A stretch of 64,000 bases of DNA from the NCBI GenBank assembly GCA_024169445.1, contig JALKFA010000001.1, positions 2,542,001 through 2,606,000 of the forward strand, in the 5' to 3' direction. Origin of the DNA: Buttiauxella agrestis ATCC 33320. Lineage in GTDB: Bacteria > Pseudomonadota > Gammaproteobacteria > Enterobacterales > Enterobacteriaceae. The notes under the pieces are model-generated. The model was given only the letters and a program-made list of their open reading frames with translations, was not told the origin of the DNA and made no database searches. Of the stretch, positions 48,294 to 56,366 are shown in pieces. How positions within the stretch are numbered: position 1 is the stretch's first letter; each line of letters opens with the position of its first letter. The position numbers were made by a program, and so were the translations under genes.

Positions 48294-49061
48294 TTAAGTT
48301 GGAAGCTCTTCTTCTTGTTTGAAATCATAAAATTCATTGTTTATTTTTTGGAGTCGTGGGTATGTAATAAATATGCATGTGATAATTAAATATAGTATCG
48401 AGCAAATTATTCCCACCACTTGGAAATTCATGTTACTGGCTCGAATTGCCTCGTGAAGCTCTTCTTTCATTTGTGTGTCGTTTGTAAGTATGTAATCGCA
48501 TGCTGTTCTAACAATTTCATTATCATCAATTGTCAGTTTATTGCAATGTTGCTTGTTGTAATATTTTTTAGTAGACGGGTCAAGTACATAAATGTTAGAG
48601 ATCAGCACATAGTTTTGTGCATCACTAAACCTTGCATAGTCATACTTCTGACCTTTTAAAGTGGAGCCAGCAAAGGAAACAGTAAAACCAACAATTAACA
48701 ATATAAGTAAATAAATAAACAAACTGTGTTTATTTTCCATTCTTGTTTTACCCAAAGGGAGACATGATGGCAGTAGCCACCTCTTGGGAGTCTGAATTTT
48801 TCCTGAGATTATTGCCTTTGCGAATAAATCTATATCGGAGACGCTATCAAGATTAATGCCGTGATATAGTCTAATTAATTGCAAGTCCAGTATTTTATTG
48901 TCAGCACTTTCCATGTTTGGATGTGAGAATTTTATTTTAAATATTTTAAATGCAAATCTAAAGACAAAACCAAGCCCTACGTATGCAAGCAATAGTAGGA
49001 AAAGTGCTAATGCGATGACTTTTATTATTAAATCAAAATTAGATGTGAGTGAAGTAAACAT
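48294..49061 (-). CDS. Cargo membrane protein at the S-V junction, unknown (DUF6216-like)
   Basis: 255 aa, AT-rich, opposite to the phage late genes. Three hydrophobic helices (about 10-33, 113-135, 208-236); the loop 136-207 has two Cys (QHCNKL, RTACDY) and is probably periplasmic. It recalls a DUF6216-type family but I am not sure. Independent expression and location suggest a lysogenic-conversion or exclusion gene. Confidence 0.75.
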   Translation of the reverse strand: MFTSLTSNFDLIIKVIALALFLLLLAYVGLGFVFRFAFKIFKIKFSHPNMESADNKILDLQLIRLYHGINLDSVSDIDLFAKAIISGKIQTPKRWLLPSCLPLGKTRMENKHSLFIYLLILLIVGFTVSFAGSTLKGQKYDYARFSDAQNYVLISNIYVLDPSTKKYYNKQHCNKLTIDDNEIVRTACDYILTNDTQMKEELHEAIRASNMNFQVVGIICSILYLIITCIFITYPRLQKINNEFYDFKQEEELPT

Positions 49062-49109
49062 GAATGCTCCCTTTCATTTTTAGATAGAACTTATTATTAC
49101 ATGTCTGAG

Positions 49110-49125
49110 TTGTGTAGTGGCAGAG
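49110..49125 (+). promoter_or_regulatory. Candidate Ogr-dependent promoter region upstream of V
   Basis: TTGTGTAGTGGC 60 bases before V, similar to the elements before O and FI. P2 has a late promoter at this place. Confidence 0.35.
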
Positions 49126-49174
49126 AGAATGAACATTGATTGTTGAGAGGGAAATACACAGGCAATCTCATCTT

Positions 49175-49816
49175 ATGAATACTCTCTCATCTGTCCAGGA
49201 ACTTGCGCGCCAACTGCGCAACCTTATCCGCATCGGTGTCGTGACGAAAGTCGACACCGATAAGGCGTTATGCCGTGTGGAAACCGGCGGTATTACTACC
49301 GACTGGCTGCACTGGCTGACATCCCGCGCTGGTCGCTCGCGCACCTGGTGGGCACCGTCTGTCGGTGAGCAGGTTCTGTTGCTGGCGATTGGCGGCGAGC
49401 TGGATACCGCTTTTGTACTGCCTGGCATTTATTCTGGTGACCACCCCGCACCGTCAGCGTCCGCCGATGCGCTGCACATTTCTTTCCCCGATGGTGCCGT
49501 TATCGAGTACGAGCCGGATACCGGTTCGCTGACCGTGAGTGGGATTAAAACCGCTGATGTCACCGCGACCGAGTCCATTACCGCCACGGTGCCGCTGGTG
49601 CTGGTCAAAGCCGAGACCCGCATCACCCTCGATACGCCGGAAGTGGTCTGCACCAACAAACTGATCACTGCCACGCTGGAGGTGAAACAGGGCGGCAAGA
49701 TGAGCGGCAACATCGAACACGGCGGCGGCACGTTTAAATCCAACGGTGTGCAGGTGGATAAACATAAGCATGGTGGCGTTGAGCGCGGCGGAAGTCTGAC
49801 GGAGGGCACACAATGA
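49175..49816 (+). CDS. V: Baseplate spike protein (gpV)
   Basis: 213 aa from 49175 (MNTLSSVQELARQLRNLIRIG). OB-fold then beta-helix, ending in SNGVQVDKHKHGG, the HxH tip that binds iron in P2 spikes. Overlaps W by 4 bases. Confidence 0.94.
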   Translation: MNTLSSVQELARQLRNLIRIGVVTKVDTDKALCRVETGGITTDWLHWLTSRAGRSRTWWAPSVGEQVLLLAIGGELDTAFVLPGIYSGDHPAPSASADALHISFPDGAVIEYEPDTGSLTVSGIKTADVTATESITATVPLVLVKAETRITLDTPEVVCTNKLITATLEVKQGGKMSGNIEHGGGTFKSNGVQVDKHKHGGVERGGSLTEGTQ

Positions 49817-50163
49817 CGGCTCGTTATCTCGGCATGGATCGTGCCACCGGCCTGAGTTTGTCCGATTCCGGACATATCAGTCAGAGCGTTCGCGACATTC
49901 TGATCACCCCTATCGGTTCACGCGTGATGCGCCGCGATTACGGCTCGCTGTTATCAGCACTGATTGACCAGCCTGATAATCCCGCACTGCGCCTGCAAAT
50001 TATGTCGGCCTGCTACATGGCCATCCTGAAATGGGAACCCCGCGTCAGGCTGACCGCCATCACATTTGAAAGCACAACTGCGGGTGAGTTGTTCGTCGAT
50101 ATCACCGGCACGCGTACCGGCACCGGTGGCGCGCCTTTTTCCTTAACCATTCCCCTGAGCTGA
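49813..50163 (+). CDS. W: Baseplate wedge protein (gpW, gp25-like)
   Basis: 116 aa of the T4 gp25 family, with SDSGHISQSVRDILITPIGSRVMRRDYGS. Confidence 0.94.
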   Translation: MTARYLGMDRATGLSLSDSGHISQSVRDILITPIGSRVMRRDYGSLLSALIDQPDNPALRLQIMSACYMAILKWEPRVRLTAITFESTTAGELFVDITGTRTGTGGAPFSLTIPLS

Positions 50164-50167
50164 GATT

Positions 50168-51076
50168 ATGGCAACCATTGACCTGAGCCAGTTACCGCCG
50201 CCGGACGTGGTCGAGGTACTGGACTATGAAACCCTGCTGGCTGAGCGCAAAGCGACGCTGATTTCCCTGTATCCGGAGGAGGAGCAGGAAGCCATCGCGC
50301 GTACGCTTGCCCTTGAGTCCGACCCCATCGTCAAGCTGCTGGAGGAGAACGCGTATCGTGAGCTGTTGTTACGCCAGCGGGTTAACGAGTCGGCGCTGGC
50401 GGTGATGCTGGCATTTTCCAGGGCAAACGACCTCGATGTGCTAGGTGCAAACAATAACGTCACGCGCCTTGTCATTACACCTGCCGATGACACAGCCATC
50501 CCACCGGTGGCGGCGGTGATGGAATCGGACAGTGATTTTCGTCTGCGTATTCAGCAGTCCTTTGAGGGGCTGAGTGTCGCGGGGCCGGTCGGGGCGTATC
50601 AGTTTCATGGACGCAGTGCCGACGGGCGTGTCGCGGATGTGTCGGTGATCAGCCCGTCACCGGCCTGCGTGACGATTTCCGTGTTGTCGCGTGAAGGGAA
50701 CGGCACCGCCAGTGATGAACTGGTGAACATCGTCAGCCTTGCGCTGAATGATGAGAACGTGCGCCCGGTGGCTGACCGTGTGACGGTGCAGTCGGCGGTC
50801 ATCGTCGACTATGAAATTGACGCGACACTTTACCTTTACCCTGGACCCGAGCTGGAGCCGGTCAGGCAGGCCGCCGAGGCCAAACTGAAAGCCTACATCA
50901 GCGCGCAGCACCGCCTCGGGCGTGATATTCGCAAGTCGGCCATTTATGCCGCTTTACATGTGGAAGGTGTGCAGCGCGTCGAGCTGGCTAAACCGCTGGC
51001 CGACATCGTGCTCGATGACACTCAGGCTTCGTACTGTGCGGATTACCAAATCGTTATCGGGGGTGCTGATGAATAA
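50168..51076 (+). CDS. J: Baseplate wedge protein (gpJ)
   Basis: 302 aa, baseplate J family (MATIDLSQLPPPDVVEVLDYETLLAERKATLI). Ends with an 8-base overlap with I. Confidence 0.94.
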   Translation: MATIDLSQLPPPDVVEVLDYETLLAERKATLISLYPEEEQEAIARTLALESDPIVKLLEENAYRELLLRQRVNESALAVMLAFSRANDLDVLGANNNVTRLVITPADDTAIPPVAAVMESDSDFRLRIQQSFEGLSVAGPVGAYQFHGRSADGRVADVSVISPSPACVTISVLSREGNGTASDELVNIVSLALNDENVRPVADRVTVQSAVIVDYEIDATLYLYPGPELEPVRQAAEAKLKAYISAQHRLGRDIRKSAIYAALHVEGVQRVELAKPLADIVLDDTQASYCADYQIVIGGADE

Positions 51077-51599
51077 CGTCCGACTGCTGCCGGTTGGCTC
51101 CTCTGAGCTGGAGCTGGCTGCCGAAAAAGCCTGTGCCGAACTGACGCGCGTACCGGTGCCGCTGCGCCAGCTCTGGAACCCGCTGGAATGCCCCGCGCCG
51201 CTGCTGCCGTATCTGGCGTGGGCGTTTTCGGTCGACCGCTGGGATGAGAACTGGACGGAAGATGCAAAGCGCACCGTTATCCAGACCGCCAAATACATTC
51301 ACAAACACAAAGGCACCATCGGTGCTATCCGCCGTGTGGTGGAGCCGCTCGGCTATCTGATTAATGTCACCGAGTGGTGGCAGAGCAACGATGAGCCTGG
51401 CACGTTTCGGCTGGATATTGGCGTGCTGGAAAGCGGCATTACCGAGGAAATGTACCTCGAAATGGAGCGCCTGATTGCTGATGCAAAAGCCGCCAGCCGT
51501 CACCTGACTGGCCTGAATATTACCCAGGATGTCAGGGGCGAATTTTACGTCGGTGGCCTGAGCTATGACGGCGACATTATTACTGTTTACCCCGGATAA
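51069..51599 (+). CDS. I: Tail protein I
   Basis: 176 aa from 51069 (MNNVRLLPVGSSELELAAEKACAEL), P2 gpI baseplate family. The frame upstream lies inside J and is not used. Confidence 0.93.
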   Translation: MNNVRLLPVGSSELELAAEKACAELTRVPVPLRQLWNPLECPAPLLPYLAWAFSVDRWDENWTEDAKRTVIQTAKYIHKHKGTIGAIRRVVEPLGYLINVTEWWQSNDEPGTFRLDIGVLESGITEEMYLEMERLIADAKAASRHLTGLNITQDVRGEFYVGGLSYDGDIITVYPG

Positions 51600-51610
51600 A
51601 AGAGGCAACG

Positions 51611-53215
51611 ATGACCGTAAAATATAAAACACTGCTTACCACCGCCGGGGCGGCAAAACTGGCTGCTGCGACGGCTGGCGGCACACTGATTTCCCTCACA
51701 CACATGGCTGTCGGTGACGGGGGCGGCTCACTGCCGGAGCCAGATGTCAGCCAGACAGCCCTCATCCGTGAAAAATGGCGTGCAGCACTGAATAAAATCA
51801 GCATCGATGTCAATCACGATAATTACGTGGTGGCCGAGCTGGTTATTCCGCCGGAACGGGGCGGATTCTGGATGCGGGAAATGGGCTTGTTTGATGCTGA
51901 TGGCACACTCATCGCCATTGCCAATATGGCCGAAAGCTACAAGCCGAAACTGGCTGAGGGTTCAGGCCGCGCACAAACCGTGCGTATGGTGATTATGGTC
52001 AGTGCCATTGAGTCGGTTGACCTGACCATCGACACCACCACGGTGATGGCAACCCAGGATTATGTCGACGATAAACTCGCCGAGCATGAACGTTCGCGCC
52101 GCCATCCTGATGCCACCCTCGAGGCTAAGGGTTTTACGCAACTGAGCAGTGCCACCGACAGCACCAGTGAAGCGCTGGCAGCGACACCGAAAGCGGTCAA
52201 AGCGGCTTATGACCTGGCTAATGATAAATACAGTGCACAGGATGCAACCACTGCGCGTAAAGGCCTCGTCCAGCTCAGCAGTGCCACCGACAGCACCATT
52301 GAAGTGCTGGCCGCGACCCCGAAAGCTGTCAAAGCGGCTTACGACCTGGCTAACGGCAAATACACTGCGCAGGACGCATCGACCGCGCGCAAAGGGATTG
52401 TCCAGCTCAGCAGTGCCACCGACAGCACCAGTGAAGTGCTGGCAGCGACACCGAAAGCGGTCAAAGCGGCTTATGACCTGGCTAATGGCAAATACAGTGC
52501 ACAGGATGCAACCACTGTGCGTAAAGGCCTCGTCCAGCTCAGCAGTGCCGCTGACAGCGAAAGTGAAGTGCTGGCCGCGACACCAAAAGCAGTGAAAGCG
52601 GCGAATCATAATGCCAATGGACGTGTTCCCTCTGGGCGCAAAATTAACGGTCGAGCGCTCAGTGCTGATATCAGTCTTGGCGCGACGGATGTAGGGGCGC
52701 TTTCTGTCGGCGGAGGGCGTCTTACGGGCAATCTTGAGATATACAGCGCAGCACCCATCATCCAGCTTACGGAGGCTGACACAGGGAAGAAATACTTTGT
52801 TGTGGTGGATGGAAGTGGGCTTCGAATCAATGAGGACTCTACGGCGGGGAATGCTGTTCTGACCTATGCCAGTAGTAGCAAAATACTAACCTCAGTTGGT
52901 CAGATTATCCCCGGCAACTACGCAAATTTTGATTTGAAATATCAGCCTAAAGGAAGCTATACCCCCGCCGGTGAGGCTTACACAAAAGCCCAGAGCGATG
53001 CGCGCTACGGCATTGTGAATGGCCTCAGACGTGGCGGGCAGCAGCTTTTTAACAGCGCTTTTGCCTGGATTGGTGTCTGGGAAGCACCTGCAGGATGTGT
53101 TCTTACCGGGGTAAGGCAGCATGGTGCAGACGATGGTCGAAAAATGGGGTTTTATTACCGCCAGATGCAATATCTGAATAAACAAAGCGGTGCATGGGTC
53201 AACGTAGGGGATTAA
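51611..53215 (+). CDS. H: Tail fibre protein (gpH)
   Basis: 534 aa. N-terminal tail-collar domain (1-160) that attaches to the baseplate; four phage-fibre repeats of 44 residues (173-340; VQLSSATDSTSEVLAATPKA..); then a variable receptor-binding end with RYGIVNGLRRGGQQLFNSAFA. The end is short compared with P2 H (669 aa). It decides host range. Confidence 0.92.
   Translation: MTVKYKTLLTTAGAAKLAAATAGGTLISLTHMAVGDGGGSLPEPDVSQTALIREKWRAALNKISIDVNHDNYVVAELVIPPERGGFWMREMGLFDADGTLIAIANMAESYKPKLAEGSGRAQTVRMVIMVSAIESVDLTIDTTTVMATQDYVDDKLAEHERSRRHPDATLEAKGFTQLSSATDSTSEALAATPKAVKAAYDLANDKYSAQDATTARKGLVQLSSATDSTIEVLAATPKAVKAAYDLANGKYTAQDASTARKGIVQLSSATDSTSEVLAATPKAVKAAYDLANGKYSAQDATTVRKGLVQLSSAADSESEVLAATPKAVKAANHNANGRVPSGRKINGRALSADISLGATDVGALSVGGGRLTGNLEIYSAAPIIQLTEADTGKKYFVVVDGSGLRINEDSTAGNAVLTYASSSKILTSVGQIIPGNYANFDLKYQPKGSYTPAGEAYTKAQSDARYGIVNGLRRGGQQLFNSAFAWIGVWEAPAGCVLTGVRQHGADDGRKMGFYYRQMQYLNKQSGAWVNVGD
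52127..52622 (+). repeat. Four 132-bp tandem repeats in gene H
   Basis: Phase points at 52127, 52259, 52391 and 52523, exactly 132 bases apart; the copies are near identical, so unequal recombination can vary fibre length. Confidence 0.9.
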
Positions 53216-53218
53216 TTG

Positions 53219-53734
53219 ATGGATTTATTTAACACTCCAAAAGTCTATAAAAAAGAAATTGTTGAGATTGAGGGCCAGTTTCATGAGGGGCAATATTTTC
53301 AGGATGATAAAGGCCGAGACTGGTATGACACACTGATTGACTGGTCAGGCGCGATTGCTCTGGATTCAGCAGGTATTGTCTGCGCTTTTGAATCTGATGT
53401 ATCGATGATGGGTATGGTCGAGGGGCGCAGCGTTTATGAGGTGGACCCGGCAGATGTGCCTCAACACGTTGTGGGCAATTTTAAATACGAGAACGGCGTG
53501 TTTATCGATCTCCGCCCGGATGAAAATGAGCTGGCCCTACAGAAAAAGGCTGAGCTGATGTTCGATGCTACGGCGGCTATATCCCCTCTTCAGGATGCCG
53601 TTGATCTGGATATTGCAACAACCGAGGAGGCCGAACAGCTTCTTGCCTGGAAGAAATACCGCGTGTTACTCAACCGTGTGGATGTTTCGCAGATGACCCG
53701 TAATGAATGGCCGCAGGCACCGGCAACCCTCTGA
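53219..53734 (+). CDS. Tail fibre assembly protein (Tfa/gpG)
   Basis: 171 aa of the caudovirales Tfa family, chaperone for the end of gpH. Start ATG at 53219, four bases after the H stop with AGGGG 8 bases upstream. C-terminal end has the usual EAEQLLAWKKYRVLLNRVD. Confidence 0.9.
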   Translation: MDLFNTPKVYKKEIVEIEGQFHEGQYFQDDKGRDWYDTLIDWSGAIALDSAGIVCAFESDVSMMGMVEGRSVYEVDPADVPQHVVGNFKYENGVFIDLRPDENELALQKKAELMFDATAAISPLQDAVDLDIATTEEAEQLLAWKKYRVLLNRVDVSQMTRNEWPQAPATL

Positions 53735-53740
53735 CAGACA

Positions 53741-53765
53741 CAAAAAAGCCCGCGTAAAGCGGGCT
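53741..53765 (-). terminator. Terminator of the 39-aa minus-strand gene
   Basis: 7-bp stem AGCCCGC/GCGGGCT (53747-53765), T-run on the minus side, overlapping the stop codon of the gene at 53764. It may also end the fibre transcript. Confidence 0.75.
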
Positions 53766-53883
53766 AGTCATACGGACATTCCTGATAATCATCTTCTTCA
53801 TCATCTACAAACCACAGGCACCAGAAATACCCTGCCAGTAACCAGACGACCAGTGCCGCCACTCCCCATAAAACGTATTGCAT
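53764..53883 (-). CDS. Small single-span membrane protein, 39 aa (at the P2 Z/fun position)
   Basis: MQYVLWGVAALVVWLLAGYF, one Trp-rich hydrophobic helix (3-26) and a very acidic tail (VDDEEDDYQECPYD). SD GGGAGG is 8 bases before the ATG and a terminator follows directly, so it is a self-contained gene. It stands between the fibre-assembly gene and FI, opposite to both; P2 has the lysogenic-conversion gene Z/fun at this place. No homologue recognised. Confidence 0.7.
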   Translation of the reverse strand: MQYVLWGVAALVVWLLAGYFWCLWFVDDEEDDYQECPYD

Positions 53884-54031
53884 TGCGTCGCCTCCCTTAA
53901 TGCCGGAAACGATAACGGCAATACGCCTTTATAGATAATGGATATAAACGATCAATTTCCCCGTATTGATCGCTCTCACCGATCAATCGCCGTCACATTT
54001 TCCCCGTTGATTTTGCTCTGTTTTCTGGTTT

Positions 54032-54082
54032 GTTGTGCCTTATGTGAGCGAGCGCTGATTGCTCGCACGCTGACGGCACAAC
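54032..54082 (+). promoter_or_regulatory. Large inverted repeat in the FI promoter region
   Basis: Outer arms GTTGTGCC (54032-54039) and GGCACAAC (54075-54082), inner arms GCGAGC (54048) and GCTCGC (54061). It lies 42 bases before FI, where P2 has the Ogr-dependent promoter PF. It may be a double Ogr site or a leader structure. A further repeat GATCAAT-N8-ATTGATC is at 53950-53972. Confidence 0.5.
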
Positions 54083-54123
54083 ACCTGAAAATAGACACTT
54101 CTGAAAACTACGGAGTGACCCGG

Positions 54124-55311
54124 ATGGCTGACTATCACCACGGCGTGCAGGTTATTGAAATTAACGACGGCACGCGTGTTATTTCCACGGTCTCGACGGC
54201 GGTCATCGGCATGGTGTGTACCGCCAGCGATGCCGACGCGCAGACCTTTCCCCTTAATGAGCCGGTCTTAATTACTAATGTGCAGACCGCCATTGGCAAA
54301 GCCGGAACCAAAGGCACCCTTGCTGCTTCTCTCCAGGCGATTGCTGACCAGTGCAAGCCGGTAACCATCGTGGTGCGCGTCGAAGAAGGTGACGACGAAG
54401 ATGAGGACGCCGCCCGCGCGCAGACCATCAGCAATATCATTGGTGGCACCGATGTGAACGGTAAATACACTGGCATTAAAGCACTGCTGACCGCTTCAGC
54501 CGTAACCGGTGTAAAACCGCGCATTCTCGGCGTGCCGGGGCTGGATTCACAGGAAGTGGCGGTTGCGCTGGCATCCGTGTGCGTCAGCCTGCGCGCCTTT
54601 GGTTATGTCAGTGCGTGGAACTGCAAAACGATTTCTGACGCCATCAAGTACCGCGACAACTTCAGCCAGCGTGAGCTGATGGTTATCTGGCCGGACTTTA
54701 TCGCCTGGGACACGGAGAAGAACGCCAGTGCTGCGGCGTATGCCACGGCGCGTGCACTCGGTTTGCGTGCCTTCATCGACCAGACCGTCGGCTGGCACAA
54801 AACCCTGTCTAACGTCGGGGTGCAGGGTGTCACCGGTATCAGTGCCTCGGTGTTCTGGGATTTGCAGGCCTCCGGCACCGATGCTGACCTGCTCAATGAG
54901 GCAGGGGTCACGACCCTTATCCGCAAAGATGGTTTCCGCTTCTGGGGTAACCGCACCTGTTCTGACGACCCGTTATTCCTGTTTGAGAACTACACCCGCA
55001 CCGCGCAGGTCATTGCCGACACCATGGCCGAGGGGCATATGTGGGCGGTGGATAAGCCGATTACCCCGGTACTTATCCGCGACATTGTTGACGGCATCAA
55101 GGCCAAATTCCGCGAGCTGAAAACCGCCGGTTACATCGTCGATGCGGACTGCTGGTTTGACGAAACCGCCAACGATAAAGAATCCCTGAAAGCCGGGAAG
55201 CTGATGCTCGACTACGACTACACGCCGGTGCCACCACTGGAAAACCTCACCCTGCGTCAGCGCATCACCGATAAATATCTGGTGAACCTGATCGCCTCGG
55301 TCAACGGATAA
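54124..55311 (+). CDS. FI: Tail sheath protein (gpFI)
   Basis: 395 aa (P2 FI 396). ATG at 54124 (MADYHHGVQVIEINDGTRV), after CGGAGTGACC. The 62-codon open stretch before it contains the promoter region. Forms the contractile sheath. Confidence 0.95.
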   Translation: MADYHHGVQVIEINDGTRVISTVSTAVIGMVCTASDADAQTFPLNEPVLITNVQTAIGKAGTKGTLAASLQAIADQCKPVTIVVRVEEGDDEDEDAARAQTISNIIGGTDVNGKYTGIKALLTASAVTGVKPRILGVPGLDSQEVAVALASVCVSLRAFGYVSAWNCKTISDAIKYRDNFSQRELMVIWPDFIAWDTEKNASAAAYATARALGLRAFIDQTVGWHKTLSNVGVQGVTGISASVFWDLQASGTDADLLNEAGVTTLIRKDGFRFWGNRTCSDDPLFLFENYTRTAQVIADTMAEGHMWAVDKPITPVLIRDIVDGIKAKFRELKTAGYIVDADCWFDETANDKESLKAGKLMLDYDYTPVPPLENLTLRQRITDKYLVNLIASVNG

Positions 55312-55324
55312 GGAGCGCTGAATC

Positions 55325-55846
55325 ATGGCAATGCCCCGCAAGCTTAAATCACTCAACCTGTTTAACGACGGCCTCAGCTATATGGGCGTGGTGTCCTCGG
55401 TGACGCTGCCGAAGCTCACCCGCAAGCTGGAAAATTATCGCGGCGGCGGCATGAACGGTGCCGCGCAGGTGGATTTTGGTCTCGACGATGATGCACTCAC
55501 GATTGAGTGGACGCTCGGCGGTTTTCCGGATGAAGAACTCTGGGCGCAGTACGCGCTGCCGGGGGCGTCCAGTGTGCCGCTGCGTTTTGCAGGCTCCTAC
55601 CAGCGCGACGACACCGAAGAAGAAACCGCCGTCGAGGTGGTGGTGCGTGGCCGTCACAAAGAATTTGACGGCGGCGACAGCAAACAGGGTGAGGACACCG
55701 AAACCAAAATCACCACGGTGTGCACCTATTACAAGCTGACGATGAACGGTAAAGAGCTGATTGAAATCGACACCCTCAACATGATTGAGAAAGTGAACGG
55801 CGTCGACCGTCTTGAGCAGCGCCGCCGCAATATCGGTCTGTCTTAA
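55325..55846 (+). CDS. FII: Tail tube protein (gpFII)
   Basis: 173 aa, P2 FII family, MAMPRKLKSLNLFNDGLSYMGV. SD AAGGAG. Confidence 0.95.
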   Translation: MAMPRKLKSLNLFNDGLSYMGVVSSVTLPKLTRKLENYRGGGMNGAAQVDFGLDDDALTIEWTLGGFPDEELWAQYALPGASSVPLRFAGSYQRDDTEEETAVEVVVRGRHKEFDGGDSKQGEDTETKITTVCTYYKLTMNGKELIEIDTLNMIEKVNGVDRLEQRRRNIGLS

Positions 55847-55908
55847 TGCCATTGCCGGTCAGGTTTTCTGGCCGGTTCCCCCTTGTAAAATCCACGGAGA
55901 AAAACCCC

Positions 55909-56214
55909 ATGAGCAACGCAAAAAAATACAAGAACACTTCTGATAACCCGAACATTGTGACCCTGGTGAAGCCGGTTAAACGCGGTGAGATTGTGATTGA
56001 AACGGTCACCCTGATTAAGCCGACCGCAGGCACCCTGCGCGGGGTGAGTCTGGCTGATGTCGCCAGCTCAGATGTAAACGCACTGATTAAAGTGCTGCCG
56101 CGCATGACCTATCCGAGCCTGACCGAGTCGGATGTTGCCGCACTGGAGCTGCCGGACATGATGACGCTGGCCGCGAAGGTGATCGGTTTTTTGGCTCCGG
56201 CTTCGGCGGCTTAA
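55909..56214 (+). CDS. E: Tail assembly chaperone E
   Basis: 101 aa from 55909 (MSNAKKYKNTSDNP). Short product of the E/E' pair that coats the tape measure during tail assembly. Confidence 0.9.
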   Translation: MSNAKKYKNTSDNPNIVTLVKPVKRGEIVIETVTLIKPTAGTLRGVSLADVASSDVNALIKVLPRMTYPSLTESDVAALELPDMMTLAAKVIGFLAPASAA

Positions 56215-56366
56215 GCTTCCCGTCGGGTTTATCGGTCGACGACCTGATGGCGGATATTGCGGTGATCTTCCACTGGCCGCCATCAGAACTCTACGCCCTG
56301 AGCCTGAGCGACCTCATCAGCTGGCGCGAGATGGCGCTAAAACGTAGCGGAAATTCTCATGAGTAA
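56187..56366 (+). CDS. E': E' extension by -1 ribosomal frameshift
   Basis: Slippery heptamer T-TTT-TTG at 56187-56193 near the end of E. After a -1 shift the frame continues 57 codons (GSGFGGLSFPSGLSVDD...) to the TAA at 56364-56366, giving a 152-aa E+E' protein. P2 uses the same heptamer at this place. Confidence 0.9.
   Translation, partial: FFGSGFGGLSFPSGLSVDDLMADIAVIFHWPPSELYALSLSDLISWREMALKRSGNSHE

Noticed and set aside
51962-52609. 215-aa minus-strand ORF with repeats inside the fibre gene
   Set aside because: It is only the mirror of the H repeats, with no SD and no plausible composition.
53938-54123. N-terminal hydrophobic extension of the sheath protein
   Set aside because: Covers the promoter inverted repeats; P2 FI starts at the MADYHHGVQ position and has 396 aa.
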